Origin: Phocaeicola sartorii JCM 17136 = DSM 21941
Lineage (GTDB): Bacteria; Bacteroidota; Bacteroidia; Bacteroidales; Bacteroidaceae
Direction of reading: 5' to 3'
NCBI RefSeq assembly: GCF_000614185.1
Contig: NZ_BAKM01000014.1
Coordinates: 1-64,000 of the forward strand
DNA: 64,000 nt
Shown piece after piece: positions 26,764 to 36,378 of the stretch (positions within the stretch are counted from its first letter, which is position 1; every line of letters starts with the position of its first letter). Position numbers and translations under genes: made by a program. The notes below the pieces were generated by a model. The model made no database searches. It saw nothing but the letters and a program-made list of their open reading frames with translations, and was not told the origin of the DNA.

Positions 26764-28371
26764 ATGGCAAAACAATTTTTCGTACTTGGCATAGGTGGAA
26801 CCGGCATGAGGTGTATCGAAAGTTTGATACACTTATGTGCCATGGGCATGTTTGATGATACAGACATTCATCTTCTTGCACTTGACACCGATAAGAATAA
26901 CGGTAATTTTGGAAGACTAAAAGAGTTGAAGGAGGCTTATGTAAATACCAAAGGTCTTAAAGCTGAAAACAGAGTGTCTCATAAAGAAACTTTTTTCTCG
27001 TCAAACATTAAATACTACGAGTTCTCTCCTAACTACGAAACCAAAAGTACCTTTAAGGAAGTCTTTGGATATGGTGATACACAATATAACCATCGGGAAG
27101 AAACAGATTTAGCAGATTTGGTTTTGGACCGTAATGTTGAAGAGTTTAATCTTCAACATGGTTATCGTGCCCAGACCCATCTTGGTTCTATGATGATGTA
27201 TCAATCAATCGTGGAAGCGGCTAATTCAAAATTACCAAATGGATTAAAAGAATTTGTCAGTGCTTTAATCACTGAAACGACATCAGGCAAAGCCAAAGTA
27301 TTTATTTTGGGTTCTGTCTTTGGTGGAACTGGAGCATCTTCAATCCCCATTATTCCACAAGCCCTTTCACGAGCAGCGCAAATCATCAGTAATGGAAGTG
27401 CAGACATTCTCAAAAACGCATATTTTGGTTCAACTCTTTTAACTGCATATTTCAACTTTAATCTACCGGATGCCGGTCAGTTGAATCAACAAAAAATTAT
27501 TGCGACAAGTGATAAGTTTGCTCTCAATTCGCAGGTTGCAATGATGTTTTATGATGACGATGCTACAGTTAGAAGCATTTATCAGCGCTTCTATATGATG
27601 GGCACAAGTGGTCTAAATTGGAATCCTATGCAAAGTGAAAGTCAAAAGACTAATAAAACATTAACTGGAGGCGCTGCACAAAAAAACGATTCTCACTATA
27701 TAGAATTACTTGCAGCATGTGCGGCTATGGATTTCCTGAATAGTAATGAAGATACGCTACAAGAAAACAAAGACAATTATAAAACAGAATATCTGTATCG
27801 TGCAGTAGAAGACAATGACAAATTTGATTTCCAAGATTTTGTAGGAAAAGGCCGTCAGACAGAGTTCGCAAAGAAACTCGGATGCCTTGTCGCATTTGCT
27901 CTGTTTAATAATGGAGAGGACGATTTTGTTGAAAAAGCGCGTTCTGGAGAGGACAAAGAAATTATTGGCTTTGAGGAGATAGACCCTTCACAGGTAAAAT
28001 ACCTCAAGGATTATTTCCGATTGTTTTTTGCTCGTATGACTGAGAGCGGAGTTTTAGAAGAAGGTTGGCTTCGTCAATTACATCGTTCTGCTGGAGGTGG
28101 AGATAAATTCCTCCTTAATCCCAAACTTTTCGCACCTCAAACAAAGAAGGAACTTATGCGGTTTGATTGGAATAAAAATATCTATCGGAATGAAGGCATT
28201 GGTAAGGATAATAAATATTCTACCGGGTTAATTGGCAGCAAGTTCAATAGTTTCAAAAAGATGTTCCTTCAAGAACTACACGGAGAGAATAACAAAGGTA
28301 TCACCAATAGAGGAGAACAATTGTACAAACTCATCTATGATACATTAATTAAACTTTACAACTTTAATTGA
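26764..28371 (+). CDS. Tubulin-like GTPase (tubulin_2-like)
   Basis: 535 residues. The N-terminus FFVLGIGGTGMRCIESL (GIGGTG at residues 9-14) and LLALDTDKNN fit the first nucleotide-binding loops of the tubulin/FtsZ fold. GSVFGGTGASS has GGTG at 187-190, the T4 tubulin signature loop. A long insertion between these loops and a helical C-terminus match the large 'tubulin-like' bacterial family (PF13809 type) rather than FtsZ. It probably binds GTP and may polymerise; that is not shown by sequence. Followed after 8 bp by an actin/Hsp70-like gene. Confidence 0.8.
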   Translation: MAKQFFVLGIGGTGMRCIESLIHLCAMGMFDDTDIHLLALDTDKNNGNFGRLKELKEAYVNTKGLKAENRVSHKETFFSSNIKYYEFSPNYETKSTFKEVFGYGDTQYNHREETDLADLVLDRNVEEFNLQHGYRAQTHLGSMMMYQSIVEAANSKLPNGLKEFVSALITETTSGKAKVFILGSVFGGTGASSIPIIPQALSRAAQIISNGSADILKNAYFGSTLLTAYFNFNLPDAGQLNQQKIIATSDKFALNSQVAMMFYDDDATVRSIYQRFYMMGTSGLNWNPMQSESQKTNKTLTGGAAQKNDSHYIELLAACAAMDFLNSNEDTLQENKDNYKTEYLYRAVEDNDKFDFQDFVGKGRQTEFAKKLGCLVAFALFNNGEDDFVEKARSGEDKEIIGFEEIDPSQVKYLKDYFRLFFARMTESGVLEEGWLRQLHRSAGGGDKFLLNPKLFAPQTKKELMRFDWNKNIYRNEGIGKDNKYSTGLIGSKFNSFKKMFLQELHGENNKGITNRGEQLYKLIYDTLIKLYNFN

Positions 28372-28379
28372 TATAGGTT

Positions 28380-31300
28380 ATGTCTAAAGCACTTCTCATA
28401 CAGAGTTATACAACTCTAACCACCGGAATACAAGGTGACTGGAATGAGCTCAATATGGCAAATTCCTATATCCAAGGCATACAAACTGGAGATATACTTG
28501 GAAATGTGAATGCTCAGACACTGAGTGCCCTAATCTCAGGTGTCCCTTCTCCTTGGGCGAGAGCAAAACTTTTTAAGTATGCACTTGACACTATTAATAA
28601 TCCGAATCCCAATATTGACAATGGAGGATTACTGAATTTTTATCAGATATTGCACGGCGAATGGCGTGGCCTATTGGCGACAATAGCCCTGTATCCTGAT
28701 AGAATCAGATTTTCTGCTCCTGTTTACATGAATATCAAGGGTGATGATTATGACATTGCATCGGCATTCGGTCGAATGTTATTTGATGACAAGGACGTTT
28801 GGTGTAATCAAATGGATCTCGCCAAAAATCCGGATGCGCAGCCATTTATTCACCTAATATATTATCGCAATCAACTTGTTGGAGGAACTTCTCCTCTTAC
28901 AGGTGTTTTCACAGGAGTAAATTATACAAATTTAGGAGACACAGCTTCTGATATTAACTGGTATAGAAACGGTAAGTTTGAAGACCCTACCAGATATCTC
29001 ACTTCGCAGCAACTTCAAAAGGTTTATCTTTTTATAATGAACCTCAATCAGAATGTTGCTAAGTTTGAGAATATGATAAACTCTCAACGAAATGGCAAAA
29101 TATCCATTAACTTGTCTGGTTTCAAAGGTATGGCAAGAGAATGGGAAAACGAACTTGCTATTAGGGGAAATAACTTGCGAACTGTAGGTCCTGTTGCTCG
29201 ATATAGTTCGCTACAACAGCCATTTATGGAATTGTTCAAAAGCGATGTTCCCGTATATTTGAAGCCTGATTTTACGTTTACTTATGTAAATGATGGCGAC
29301 TATCAAACTATTGGCGACATACAAGAACTTCTCAGCTCTGATGAATATGTTGTTGGATGGATTGAGCCACAAAGCCAGCGGCCCAAGCTATCCGATGCAC
29401 CTGTTTACTATCTTCAAGTAAAAGACATAGAAACAGGAGATACGGCATATTTTAGTGTGCCTCTTTCTGAGAAAGGAATTGACATATTCAAAAATAAACT
29501 TGATACTATTCTTGAATATGCTGGTAATGCCAACACCAAACTTACTGCACATATTACGGATGCAGGAATGCTTGCGGTTTCTCTTGTTGTTGAGATTGAT
29601 GGCGAAAGTGTAACACTAAATGACCGTGAATACAAAATTCAATGGGTTCAAAACCAAGGAAAAGTTATCGCTTGGCCTAATTTCGTTTCAGAGAAATGGA
29701 ATAAGTATTATCTCTTCTCTGAATATACAGATGGTGATACAGAGCAGTTTTTCCCAATTTTCAAAATTGGAGGTGAGATTGTTAAGACCATTGATGGTAA
29801 TTTCCTTACTTCAAGGTATAAACCCACTCCGGAAGAAGAAAGACGCGTTGACATTAAACAGTTAGCGACTTACCCGTCTGGTCAAAGTGAGAATCTTCCT
29901 AAATACAACATCATATCATCTAATAAACCAATATGTGGCTTGTCTGCAATCGTTAAAATTGCAGGCAAAAACATTGGTGCAGGATATTTAATGTTACGTC
30001 AAGATCTTGTTAGGGATTTAACAACGGTTGGCACTAATAGTGAAGCGGTAGTAGGTATCGACTTTGGAAGTAACAATACTTGTATGTATTATAATACTCC
30101 CAATCGAGGAACAAATCCAATTGTTTTCGGGAACTACCGTGCAGTTCTTGTTGGCAGGGAAAATAATAATCCAAAAGCAATTGCCGAGAATAACGAATTA
30201 CTATTTTTCACGAACTATCCATCTGAAAATGGTCAGCTAAAATCATGGCTTCATGAACATGATTCTCGCTATGTCGGAGCTAATCAATCGTCAGAGGTAG
30301 CTGGAGGTGTCCCAGTAAATCGTCCGAATGTCAGAGTTCAGGAGATGAATGAATGGGAAATTAAGACGCAAGCAGGAATACTGCATTATAATATGAAATG
30401 GCTTGATGATGATAAAGGACGTGAGAAGAAACGTGCCTTTTTGAAATCTATATGGCTTCAAGCTTGTGCATTCCTATATACAAATAGAGTTCATCCTGAA
30501 GAAATCTTCTGGAGTTATCCTGGTTCAATGATGACTTCTGATTGCGATGAATTGGAAGGTATTTTTGAGGATTTATGTAAAATTACGCCTTTTGGACGAA
30601 AACCAGAGTTGGCAAACAAATTGGTTACCGAAGCCGAGGCTGTATGTAGCTATGCCATGTCTCAAGAATTTGGCTTAAATAGCAACAATATGTTCCTTGG
30701 AATAGACGTAGGTGGTAGTACAAGTGATATTCTGCTTATAGCAAAGAACCCACAGAATAATAACAGATACTCATTATTCCGTGAAAGTTCTGTACGACTT
30801 GCGGCGGGTGTATTCTTTGATGCTGTAAAAAAATCAGAGCAATACCGACAAGCTCTTGTGGATTTTCATGAGGGACATGATACTGCTGTCTATGTAGAGA
30901 ATATCAAAGAGATAATAGATCATCCGGATAAGGCTCCATACTATCTTAATAGCATTTTTGACCAACTTAAGAATCAGGACGACTACGATGCGTTCTATGC
31001 TTCACTAAGTTCAAATGCAAAGTTTGTCTTTACAATTCCAGCCTATGTATGCGGTTTGTTGCTTTTCTATTCAGGAATGCTTATCGGAAAGACAATCAAG
31101 TTAAACCGTTTAGGAAATATAGAACGTATTGAGCTCATGCCATTTGGTAAAGGAGGCAGATTATTCCATTGGCTTCGTCACGCATCAAGTTCACGAACTA
31201 CTAATGAGTTCTATAACAATTGTGTAAATGCCGGACTTCAGTTGATAATTCCAGATAAAACCGTAAGTATCAAGTATCACGAAGAAATCGAGAATGATAA

Positions 31301-31760
31301 TAAGACAGAGGTTGCTCGTGGACTTTGTGAAAACAATGAGCTTGCAATAGTTGATGCTCTAAATGATTGTGACATCTGTGGTGAGACTGGTGTACGATTT
31401 ATAAAAGATGGCAACACTATATCCATCGCTCCCGATGATGAAATCAGTGGAGAGCAATTCTCGGACGATATGAGCTACTTTGATTTTTCAGGTGTCCAAA
31501 ACTTTGAGAAATTTATGGATATTTTCATCAAGTTCGTAAGCAAGGACACCAAATTGTATCAAAGAGCTGAAGATTCATTGAGAGAAGAAATCAGTGAACT
31601 TCCTACTCGTATAATTTCTTTTTGCACAAACGACCCAGAGTATAAAAAAGCATCGAAGAACAACAAAAATGGTGAAGGATTCCATTATCATCAGCCTATT
31701 ATTATTGCAGAAGGTGCATGCTTCTTAAAGTCCCTTATCTCAAAAGTATTCAATCAGTAG
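28380..31760 (+). CDS. Large protein with Hsp70/actin-like ATPase domain
   Basis: 1126 residues. The first about 550 residues are unrecognised, with aromatic and beta-rich stretches. From about 555 an actin/Hsp70-fold ATPase is clear: phosphate-1 loop VVGIDFGSNNTCMYY (Asp about 561), phosphate-2 loop MFLGIDVGGSTSDILLI (Asp about 776), and an adenosine-motif-like MPFGKGGRLF at about 920. It resembles in plan the large SrfB-type proteins, but I do not claim membership. Likely a cytoplasmic ATP-dependent chaperone or filament partner of the tubulin-like protein. Confidence 0.8.
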   Translation: MSKALLIQSYTTLTTGIQGDWNELNMANSYIQGIQTGDILGNVNAQTLSALISGVPSPWARAKLFKYALDTINNPNPNIDNGGLLNFYQILHGEWRGLLATIALYPDRIRFSAPVYMNIKGDDYDIASAFGRMLFDDKDVWCNQMDLAKNPDAQPFIHLIYYRNQLVGGTSPLTGVFTGVNYTNLGDTASDINWYRNGKFEDPTRYLTSQQLQKVYLFIMNLNQNVAKFENMINSQRNGKISINLSGFKGMAREWENELAIRGNNLRTVGPVARYSSLQQPFMELFKSDVPVYLKPDFTFTYVNDGDYQTIGDIQELLSSDEYVVGWIEPQSQRPKLSDAPVYYLQVKDIETGDTAYFSVPLSEKGIDIFKNKLDTILEYAGNANTKLTAHITDAGMLAVSLVVEIDGESVTLNDREYKIQWVQNQGKVIAWPNFVSEKWNKYYLFSEYTDGDTEQFFPIFKIGGEIVKTIDGNFLTSRYKPTPEEERRVDIKQLATYPSGQSENLPKYNIISSNKPICGLSAIVKIAGKNIGAGYLMLRQDLVRDLTTVGTNSEAVVGIDFGSNNTCMYYNTPNRGTNPIVFGNYRAVLVGRENNNPKAIAENNELLFFTNYPSENGQLKSWLHEHDSRYVGANQSSEVAGGVPVNRPNVRVQEMNEWEIKTQAGILHYNMKWLDDDKGREKKRAFLKSIWLQACAFLYTNRVHPEEIFWSYPGSMMTSDCDELEGIFEDLCKITPFGRKPELANKLVTEAEAVCSYAMSQEFGLNSNNMFLGIDVGGSTSDILLIAKNPQNNNRYSLFRESSVRLAAGVFFDAVKKSEQYRQALVDFHEGHDTAVYVENIKEIIDHPDKAPYYLNSIFDQLKNQDDYDAFYASLSSNAKFVFTIPAYVCGLLLFYSGMLIGKTIKLNRLGNIERIELMPFGKGGRLFHWLRHASSSRTTNEFYNNCVNAGLQLIIPDKTVSIKYHEEIENDNKTEVARGLCENNELAIVDALNDCDICGETGVRFIKDGNTISIAPDDEISGEQFSDDMSYFDFSGVQNFEKFMDIFIKFVSKDTKLYQRAEDSLREEISELPTRIISFCTNDPEYKKASKNNKNGEGFHYHQPIIIAEGACFLKSLISKVFNQ

Positions 31761-31772
31761 TAATCGGAAAAT

Positions 31773-34262
31773 ATGAAATCACTGTCCTTATACATAGACA
31801 AATGGTTTATTACAGTTGCCATCAACTACGATGGTAATGTGTTACCATTGTCCCTTCCGAATGGAGAGGATAGGATTTGGCTATATTTCCATGAAGATAT
31901 AGCCAACAGCAGAGTAGAGTACGGCAAGTCATTTGAAAATAATTATAGAGACAAACTCCCGCACTACTTTGGTGACATATTCAATCTTATTGAGGAAGGA
32001 GAGCATTATTTCACTCGATATGAAAGACGGAGAGAAGATATACGGGAAATCTTTAAGGTTGCAGGTATCTTTAATCACCTTCATCAAGCAATAGAAGAAG
32101 ATGGTTCTATTGATACTTATATATCTTTCTCGGCAGACATCCCTGATGTCGCTCGGTTACGTTTCATCGAAGAACTTGAAGAGTCCAACTTCAAGGTCAT
32201 TGAAAGTGTTGCGCGCATATCTCATCTTGCATTAGAAGAATGCAAAAAACGTAATGTATTTACAAACCTTGGAACATATCTTGTATTAGTAGCAACCAAC
32301 GATAATTTCCATTTCTCACTTTATGAGAATAAAGGCAATATTTTCCTTCGTAAAAATGAAGGGAAATTATTAGGACTCGGTTTGGATGTTCGTCGCAGAG
32401 CTTTAGTTGAAGCAATAGTTGAAAACATCAACAAAAACACCAAGTTATTGAAAAGTCGTGAGGAAATTGATATGGAATGTGTAAGGCAAGATCGATTTGC
32501 TTCTATGTGGCTTGACAAAATAGCAAAAAGCAAGCCATATATACCAGTTCCATTTGATAATATAACTTTCGCAGTTGCTCCTAATAATCCTACGGTAGTA
32601 CAGATTTTCCCTAATGCGTTAGATAATCGCACTAATGGAATTGTTGAAGACATTGTTCGAAAAATAGCTGAATTCGTGAAAGAAAATCAGTTGCAACCAC
32701 ATGAAATAAAAGGAATTGTATTTATTGGCAACACCTTTACGAATCAGACTTTTACAAGAGCAATTAACAATCGATTTATTGTAGATAATGACAAGATTGT
32801 AATTTATAGAGAAGAAGAGCTGCCTAAAGTGGTCAGTGTATACTCTCAGATAGATTGCGACCAGTTCAGAGGAGCTACTGCAAATTTCTTAAATGACGCA
32901 AAAACTCAGGAAATTCTAAATAAGCAGGCAAAAGAAGAGGAAGAAAAGAAGTTGAAAGCAGAGGCAAACGCACGGCGTCAGCAAGAACTTATTGATAATC
33001 AAAAAAAAGCAAATCAAGAATATAAAAATGCCGTAGAAAATATAGAACGTCATGAAAGTGACCATAATTATGAGGAAATGCTTGAATGGGCTGAGATCGC
33101 TTTGACAAATAAACCCAACGATGAATTTGCAAAAGAAAAAGCAGCTTTAGCACGCCAACTCCACGCTGAACAAAAAGCAGCTAATAAGCAATTTAACACT
33201 GTTCTTTTACGTGCAAAAACAGCTTTTTCAGAAAGACGATGGACTGATGCCGTTTCACAATGTGACATGGCACTTGAAATTAGGCCTGATTCTGAAGAAG
33301 TTTCTCGCCTGAAAAACGAAGCACGTCGTCAAATGGAGGTTAAAGAAAAAGTCCAGACTTTTTTGAATCGTGCCGATGTTTTTTTTGCGCAGAAGTTATA
33401 TGCAGAGACACTCAAAGAGGTAAACAAAATTCTTGGTCTAGATCCTTCAAATCATGATGCGAAAGAAATAAAAAGAAAAGTTTCTGAAGTTCATGCTCAA
33501 CATAAAGAAATGATTAATACACTTATTGCGCAAATCAATGAAGCTGAACAAGCAAAAGACTATGTTTCTGCGATTAGTATTTGCGAGTCGCTTATAGAAG
33601 AAGATACGAATAATTCTCCCCAATGGAGAAAAAAAAAGGAATCATTAGTAACCCTCAGAATTAAGTCAGAAGAAAATGATAAAAAGAAGAACAATCTCAA
33701 ACAAAGTATTTTAGAACGATACAAAACGAAAGAATGGGATATATTGAATTCTTTGTGTCGACAATATTTAGAGATTGAAAAAGATGCAGAAATCGAAAAT
33801 ATTTTGTCTGAAGCAAATTTTTCTATTGAAATACAATCAGTACAAGAAAAATTTAATAATGCCGTAGAATCAGAGGATTGGTCGACAGTAATTACTATTT
33901 ATAATGACAACCCAATATTACGAGAGGTTCCAAGTAATAATTCGATAATAAAATTGGCGAGAAATCAAATTCGTATTCAACGAGTTCAACGCAAGAAATC
34001 GTCTTCTCAGCTTCCAACCATATCAGAGGAAGTATATAAAACCTCTAATGCAAAGAATCATCCAAGACCAAAGTGTAAAAGAACTATGCCTCAGACTTTG
34101 CTTGAAGATTCTTCTGCTGAGATTACAAACGAGACGAATAGAAAAAGATTTCCAAAGCCCCAAGAGAAAAACAAGGCTTACTCGAAAAATGATGCAGTTT
34201 CTGATCATGCTCCCAAAATAGAGACAATAAGAAAATATCCGAAAGTTTCACGTAATAAATAA
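31773..34262 (+). CDS. Degenerate actin-like domain fused to coiled-coil/TPR region and basic tail
   Basis: 829 residues. Residues 1-385 have the outline of an actin/Hsp70 fold with decayed loops: MKSLSLYIDKWFITVAINYDG at the start, YLVLVATNDNFHFSLYENKG at the second phosphate loop position, and IKGIVFIGNTFTNQTFTRAI at the adenosine motif. Residues about 385-440 are Lys/Glu-rich coiled coil. About 430-740 contain TPR-like helical pairs (AKTAFSERRWTDAVSQCDMALEIRPDSEE and LYAETLKEVNKILGLDPSNHDA). The last 90 residues are basic and Ser/Pro-rich. Probably a scaffold partner of the ATPase encoded just upstream. Confidence 0.72.
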   Translation: MKSLSLYIDKWFITVAINYDGNVLPLSLPNGEDRIWLYFHEDIANSRVEYGKSFENNYRDKLPHYFGDIFNLIEEGEHYFTRYERRREDIREIFKVAGIFNHLHQAIEEDGSIDTYISFSADIPDVARLRFIEELEESNFKVIESVARISHLALEECKKRNVFTNLGTYLVLVATNDNFHFSLYENKGNIFLRKNEGKLLGLGLDVRRRALVEAIVENINKNTKLLKSREEIDMECVRQDRFASMWLDKIAKSKPYIPVPFDNITFAVAPNNPTVVQIFPNALDNRTNGIVEDIVRKIAEFVKENQLQPHEIKGIVFIGNTFTNQTFTRAINNRFIVDNDKIVIYREEELPKVVSVYSQIDCDQFRGATANFLNDAKTQEILNKQAKEEEEKKLKAEANARRQQELIDNQKKANQEYKNAVENIERHESDHNYEEMLEWAEIALTNKPNDEFAKEKAALARQLHAEQKAANKQFNTVLLRAKTAFSERRWTDAVSQCDMALEIRPDSEEVSRLKNEARRQMEVKEKVQTFLNRADVFFAQKLYAETLKEVNKILGLDPSNHDAKEIKRKVSEVHAQHKEMINTLIAQINEAEQAKDYVSAISICESLIEEDTNNSPQWRKKKESLVTLRIKSEENDKKKNNLKQSILERYKTKEWDILNSLCRQYLEIEKDAEIENILSEANFSIEIQSVQEKFNNAVESEDWSTVITIYNDNPILREVPSNNSIIKLARNQIRIQRVQRKKSSSQLPTISEEVYKTSNAKNHPRPKCKRTMPQTLLEDSSAEITNETNRKRFPKPQEKNKAYSKNDAVSDHAPKIETIRKYPKVSRNK

Positions 34263-34266
34263 TTAT

Positions 34267-34989
34267 ATGGCAAAAAAACTATTTTCAGATGCGGACTTTG
34301 ATAAGTCGCTCAGTATTGGAGACCAACTTGTCTTTGACAAGCAAGATCTTAAAACTCTACGTCTTGACCTCGTATGGAAAGGTACAGACCTTGATATTTG
34401 CGCCTTCTTATTAGGAGAAGATGGGCTTATTCATGACAAAGCTGATTTGGTTTATTTCAACTCTCAATTAAGATGGAAAACCAAAAGAGACTTCAATGAC
34501 CCACAGTTCAATCCTCTTGAAGGAGAAGTTAGTACATGGGCTAAAGACAGTGCTAACTTCAAGAACCCACGTAAATGGATGGAAGCAACTCTTCCCATTT
34601 CGTCAGATGGTTCTGTTATCGGCTCATGGGACGACATGGCAGATGACGATGAAGAAGATGCAGAATGTGGAGAAACGATGCATGTACTTCTTGATGAAGT
34701 TGACTCACGCAAATACGCTTCAATTGTGTTTGCAGCTGCTGTTGCAAAAGATCGCATACAAATTGGTGAAACATTTGAAGACGCACATAATCCCGTTGTG
34801 AATATTTACGATGCTGACACCGATGAACTTTTAGCAGAGTATAAACTCGCACAACAATTCCCTGGCAAAGATGTCGTGTGTTTTGGTAAAACGGTATATG
34901 ATTCCGATACCATGTTATGGAGTTTTGAGCCAATGGCTGATGGCAATAAGGGTGGTATGATGTATCTTGCAACTGAAGTATTTAACTAA
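34267..34989 (+). CDS. TerD-domain protein
   Basis: 240 residues. LRLDLVWKGTDLDICAFLLGEDGLIHDKADLVYFNS is the N-terminal TerD motif. An acidic stretch WDDMADDDEEDAECGE and VDSRKYASIVFAAAV follow as in the family, whose members bind Ca2+ through clustered acidic residues. TerD proteins act in stress responses linked to tellurite, phage and DNA damage, by unknown chemistry; tellurite resistance should not be assumed here because terB and terC are absent. The N-terminus MAKKLFSDADFDKSLSIG shares a motif with the next gene product. Confidence 0.85.
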   Translation: MAKKLFSDADFDKSLSIGDQLVFDKQDLKTLRLDLVWKGTDLDICAFLLGEDGLIHDKADLVYFNSQLRWKTKRDFNDPQFNPLEGEVSTWAKDSANFKNPRKWMEATLPISSDGSVIGSWDDMADDDEEDAECGETMHVLLDEVDSRKYASIVFAAAVAKDRIQIGETFEDAHNPVVNIYDADTDELLAEYKLAQQFPGKDVVCFGKTVYDSDTMLWSFEPMADGNKGGMMYLATEVFN

Positions 34990-34991
34990 TT

Positions 34992-35522
34992 ATGGCAGAC
35001 AATAAAATCTTCACAGAAGCAGATTTCGACAAAGAGCCTCATACTTCGAATAAAAAGTTTGGGTATAAAAATCCATGGTTGATTGTCGGAGTCATTGTAC
35101 TACTATGCATTATTGGATACTTTTTTCTCTCTAAGTTTGATAATGGAAGTCAAAAACCAGTCATTGTAAAAGATAAAACAGGAGTTGAAAACATTTCAGT
35201 TCCGTCCGACACCACCAATTCTGGTGAAACAGTAAAAGAAGAGGCAGGAGATGTCGAATCTGAATTAGCTGAAAAAAGTAACAGTAATGCTAATGAAACA
35301 GCGACTTCGGTAGAATCTACGAAGCCTACAGAAACTGCAACAACGGTTACTACAAACACGTATATTAAGACGTTTGATGTTTCCAATGATGTTGAGACAG
35401 AAGCTATAAAGGTTATTCGCGGCGATTATGGAGTTGGCCAAGAACGAAAGAATAAGCTTGGTGAAAAATATCAAACTATTCAGAACCGAGTAAATGAACT
35501 GAAGCGAAAAGGTCTATTCTAA
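34992..35522 (+). CDS. Single-pass membrane protein sharing the ADFDK tag with TerD
   Basis: 176 residues. The N-terminus MADNKIFTEADFDKEPHT matches the start of the TerD protein (LFSDADFDK). One helix, about residues 29-46 (WLIVGVIVLLCIIGYFFL), is followed by a Ser/Thr/Glu-rich low-complexity linker and a C-terminal basic segment KVIRGDYGVGQERKNKLGEKYQTIQNRVNELKRKG. This resembles LysM-adjacent or peptidoglycan-linked anchor tails but no domain is certain. The short tag may bind a common cytoplasmic partner. Two bp after the terD stop. Confidence 0.65.
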   Translation: MADNKIFTEADFDKEPHTSNKKFGYKNPWLIVGVIVLLCIIGYFFLSKFDNGSQKPVIVKDKTGVENISVPSDTTNSGETVKEEAGDVESELAEKSNSNANETATSVESTKPTETATTVTTNTYIKTFDVSNDVETEAIKVIRGDYGVGQERKNKLGEKYQTIQNRVNELKRKGLF

Positions 35523-35540
35523 AACTAACAAATGTATATT

Positions 35541-35579
35541 AGGTGAGGAAGTGAAGTCTTATACGATACTTCCTCACCT
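35541..35579. terminator. Strong hairpin splitting the cargo operon (partial terminator or processing site)
   Basis: Perfect 12-bp arms AGGTGAGGAAGT (35541-35552) and ACTTCCTCACCT (35568-35579). No T-tract follows on the plus strand, so it may reduce rather than stop transcription, or stabilise the upstream mRNA. It separates the TerD module from the membrane/ATPase module. Confidence 0.6.
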
Positions 35580-35594
35580 GTATAATTAAAAATA

Positions 35595-35771
35595 ATGGAT
35601 ATTGTTATAATCATAATTGGTCTTATCATATGGTTTGTTGTCCCAATACTAACCAATGATGCAATTAAAAAGAAAGCTTATAAAAAAGCTGTTGCAATGC
35701 TGTGTCGAATTGTTGGCATGGTAATAATTGCCATATCAATAATCAACTATATAATGTTCCTATTCTCATGA
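35595..35771 (+). CDS. 58-residue two-helix membrane protein
   Basis: MDIVIIIIGLIIWFVVPIL, a short basic loop (KKKAYKK), then a second helix MVIIAISIINYIMFLF. Its stop overlaps the start of the next gene (ATGA), so the two are coupled. Too short for family assignment; perhaps a small subunit or regulator of the Ca2+ pump encoded downstream. Confidence 0.6.
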   Translation: MDIVIIIIGLIIWFVVPILTNDAIKKKAYKKAVAMLCRIVGMVIIAISIINYIMFLFS

Positions 35772-36364
35772 AAAGAATTAGTCGATTTGCCATATTAGCA
35801 TCAATTGTATTGGGAGCCTTAGAGATTGGTTGTAACCACAACGGAACATCAACGACTAAACAGAATACAACAAAAATCTCTAAAGTTCAGGAGAATCTTA
35901 TTAACGACGGATGGTACATACCCCAGTCTATTCCATCCGGAGAATTACCAAAGGAATATGGAGTTAAAAGCAAATTCGGACAACAAGATAACTATTTTGA
36001 CATTAAAATTGGCTCAGGTTGTGATGTCGCAATAAAAATAGTCAATAAGGCAAATGAACAATGTATTAGATATGTGTTCGTGCCCGAAAATACAACTGCA
36101 AACATTCAGATGATTCCTCAAGGACTGTATTATCTAAAATTAGCTTATGGGAAGGACTGGATGGAATATGATAATGGTAACGGTATTGTAGAAGGGAAAT
36201 TTACGGCAAATGTTTCCTATGATAAAAGTATAGACGTGTTTGATTTCGGCAAAAAAAATTCTTCTACGATTATCAGTTATGTTCTACAGATAAATATCAA
36301 AGATAGTTGTCTTCAGAATAATTTTGAAACCGTATCCATATCTGAAGCTGAATTTATGAAATAA
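35768..36364 (+). CDS. Lipoprotein of unknown function
   Basis: 198 residues from the ATG at 35768, chosen for the overlapping stop and because it gives a lipoprotein signal (MKRISRFAILASIVLGALEIGC; Cys at 22). The mature part is beta-rich: FDIKIGSGCDVAIKIVN, RYVFVPENTTANIQMIPQGLYYLKLAYG, as in small immunoglobulin- or lipocalin-like domains. Next gene after 14 bp. Function unknown. Confidence 0.7.
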   Translation: MKRISRFAILASIVLGALEIGCNHNGTSTTKQNTTKISKVQENLINDGWYIPQSIPSGELPKEYGVKSKFGQQDNYFDIKIGSGCDVAIKIVNKANEQCIRYVFVPENTTANIQMIPQGLYYLKLAYGKDWMEYDNGNGIVEGKFTANVSYDKSIDVFDFGKKNSSTIISYVLQINIKDSCLQNNFETVSISEAEFMK

Positions 36365-36378
36365 TTAAAATCAATCAT

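Noticed and set aside
26764..28371. FtsZ cell-division protein
   Set aside because: The length, the position of the GGTG loop (187) and the long insertion differ from FtsZ, and it is in accessory cargo; the tubulin-like accessory family fits better.
34267..34989. Tellurite-resistance operon
   Set aside because: Only a TerD-domain protein is present; terB, terC and terZ/A-type genes are absent. The TerD family is broader than tellurite resistance.
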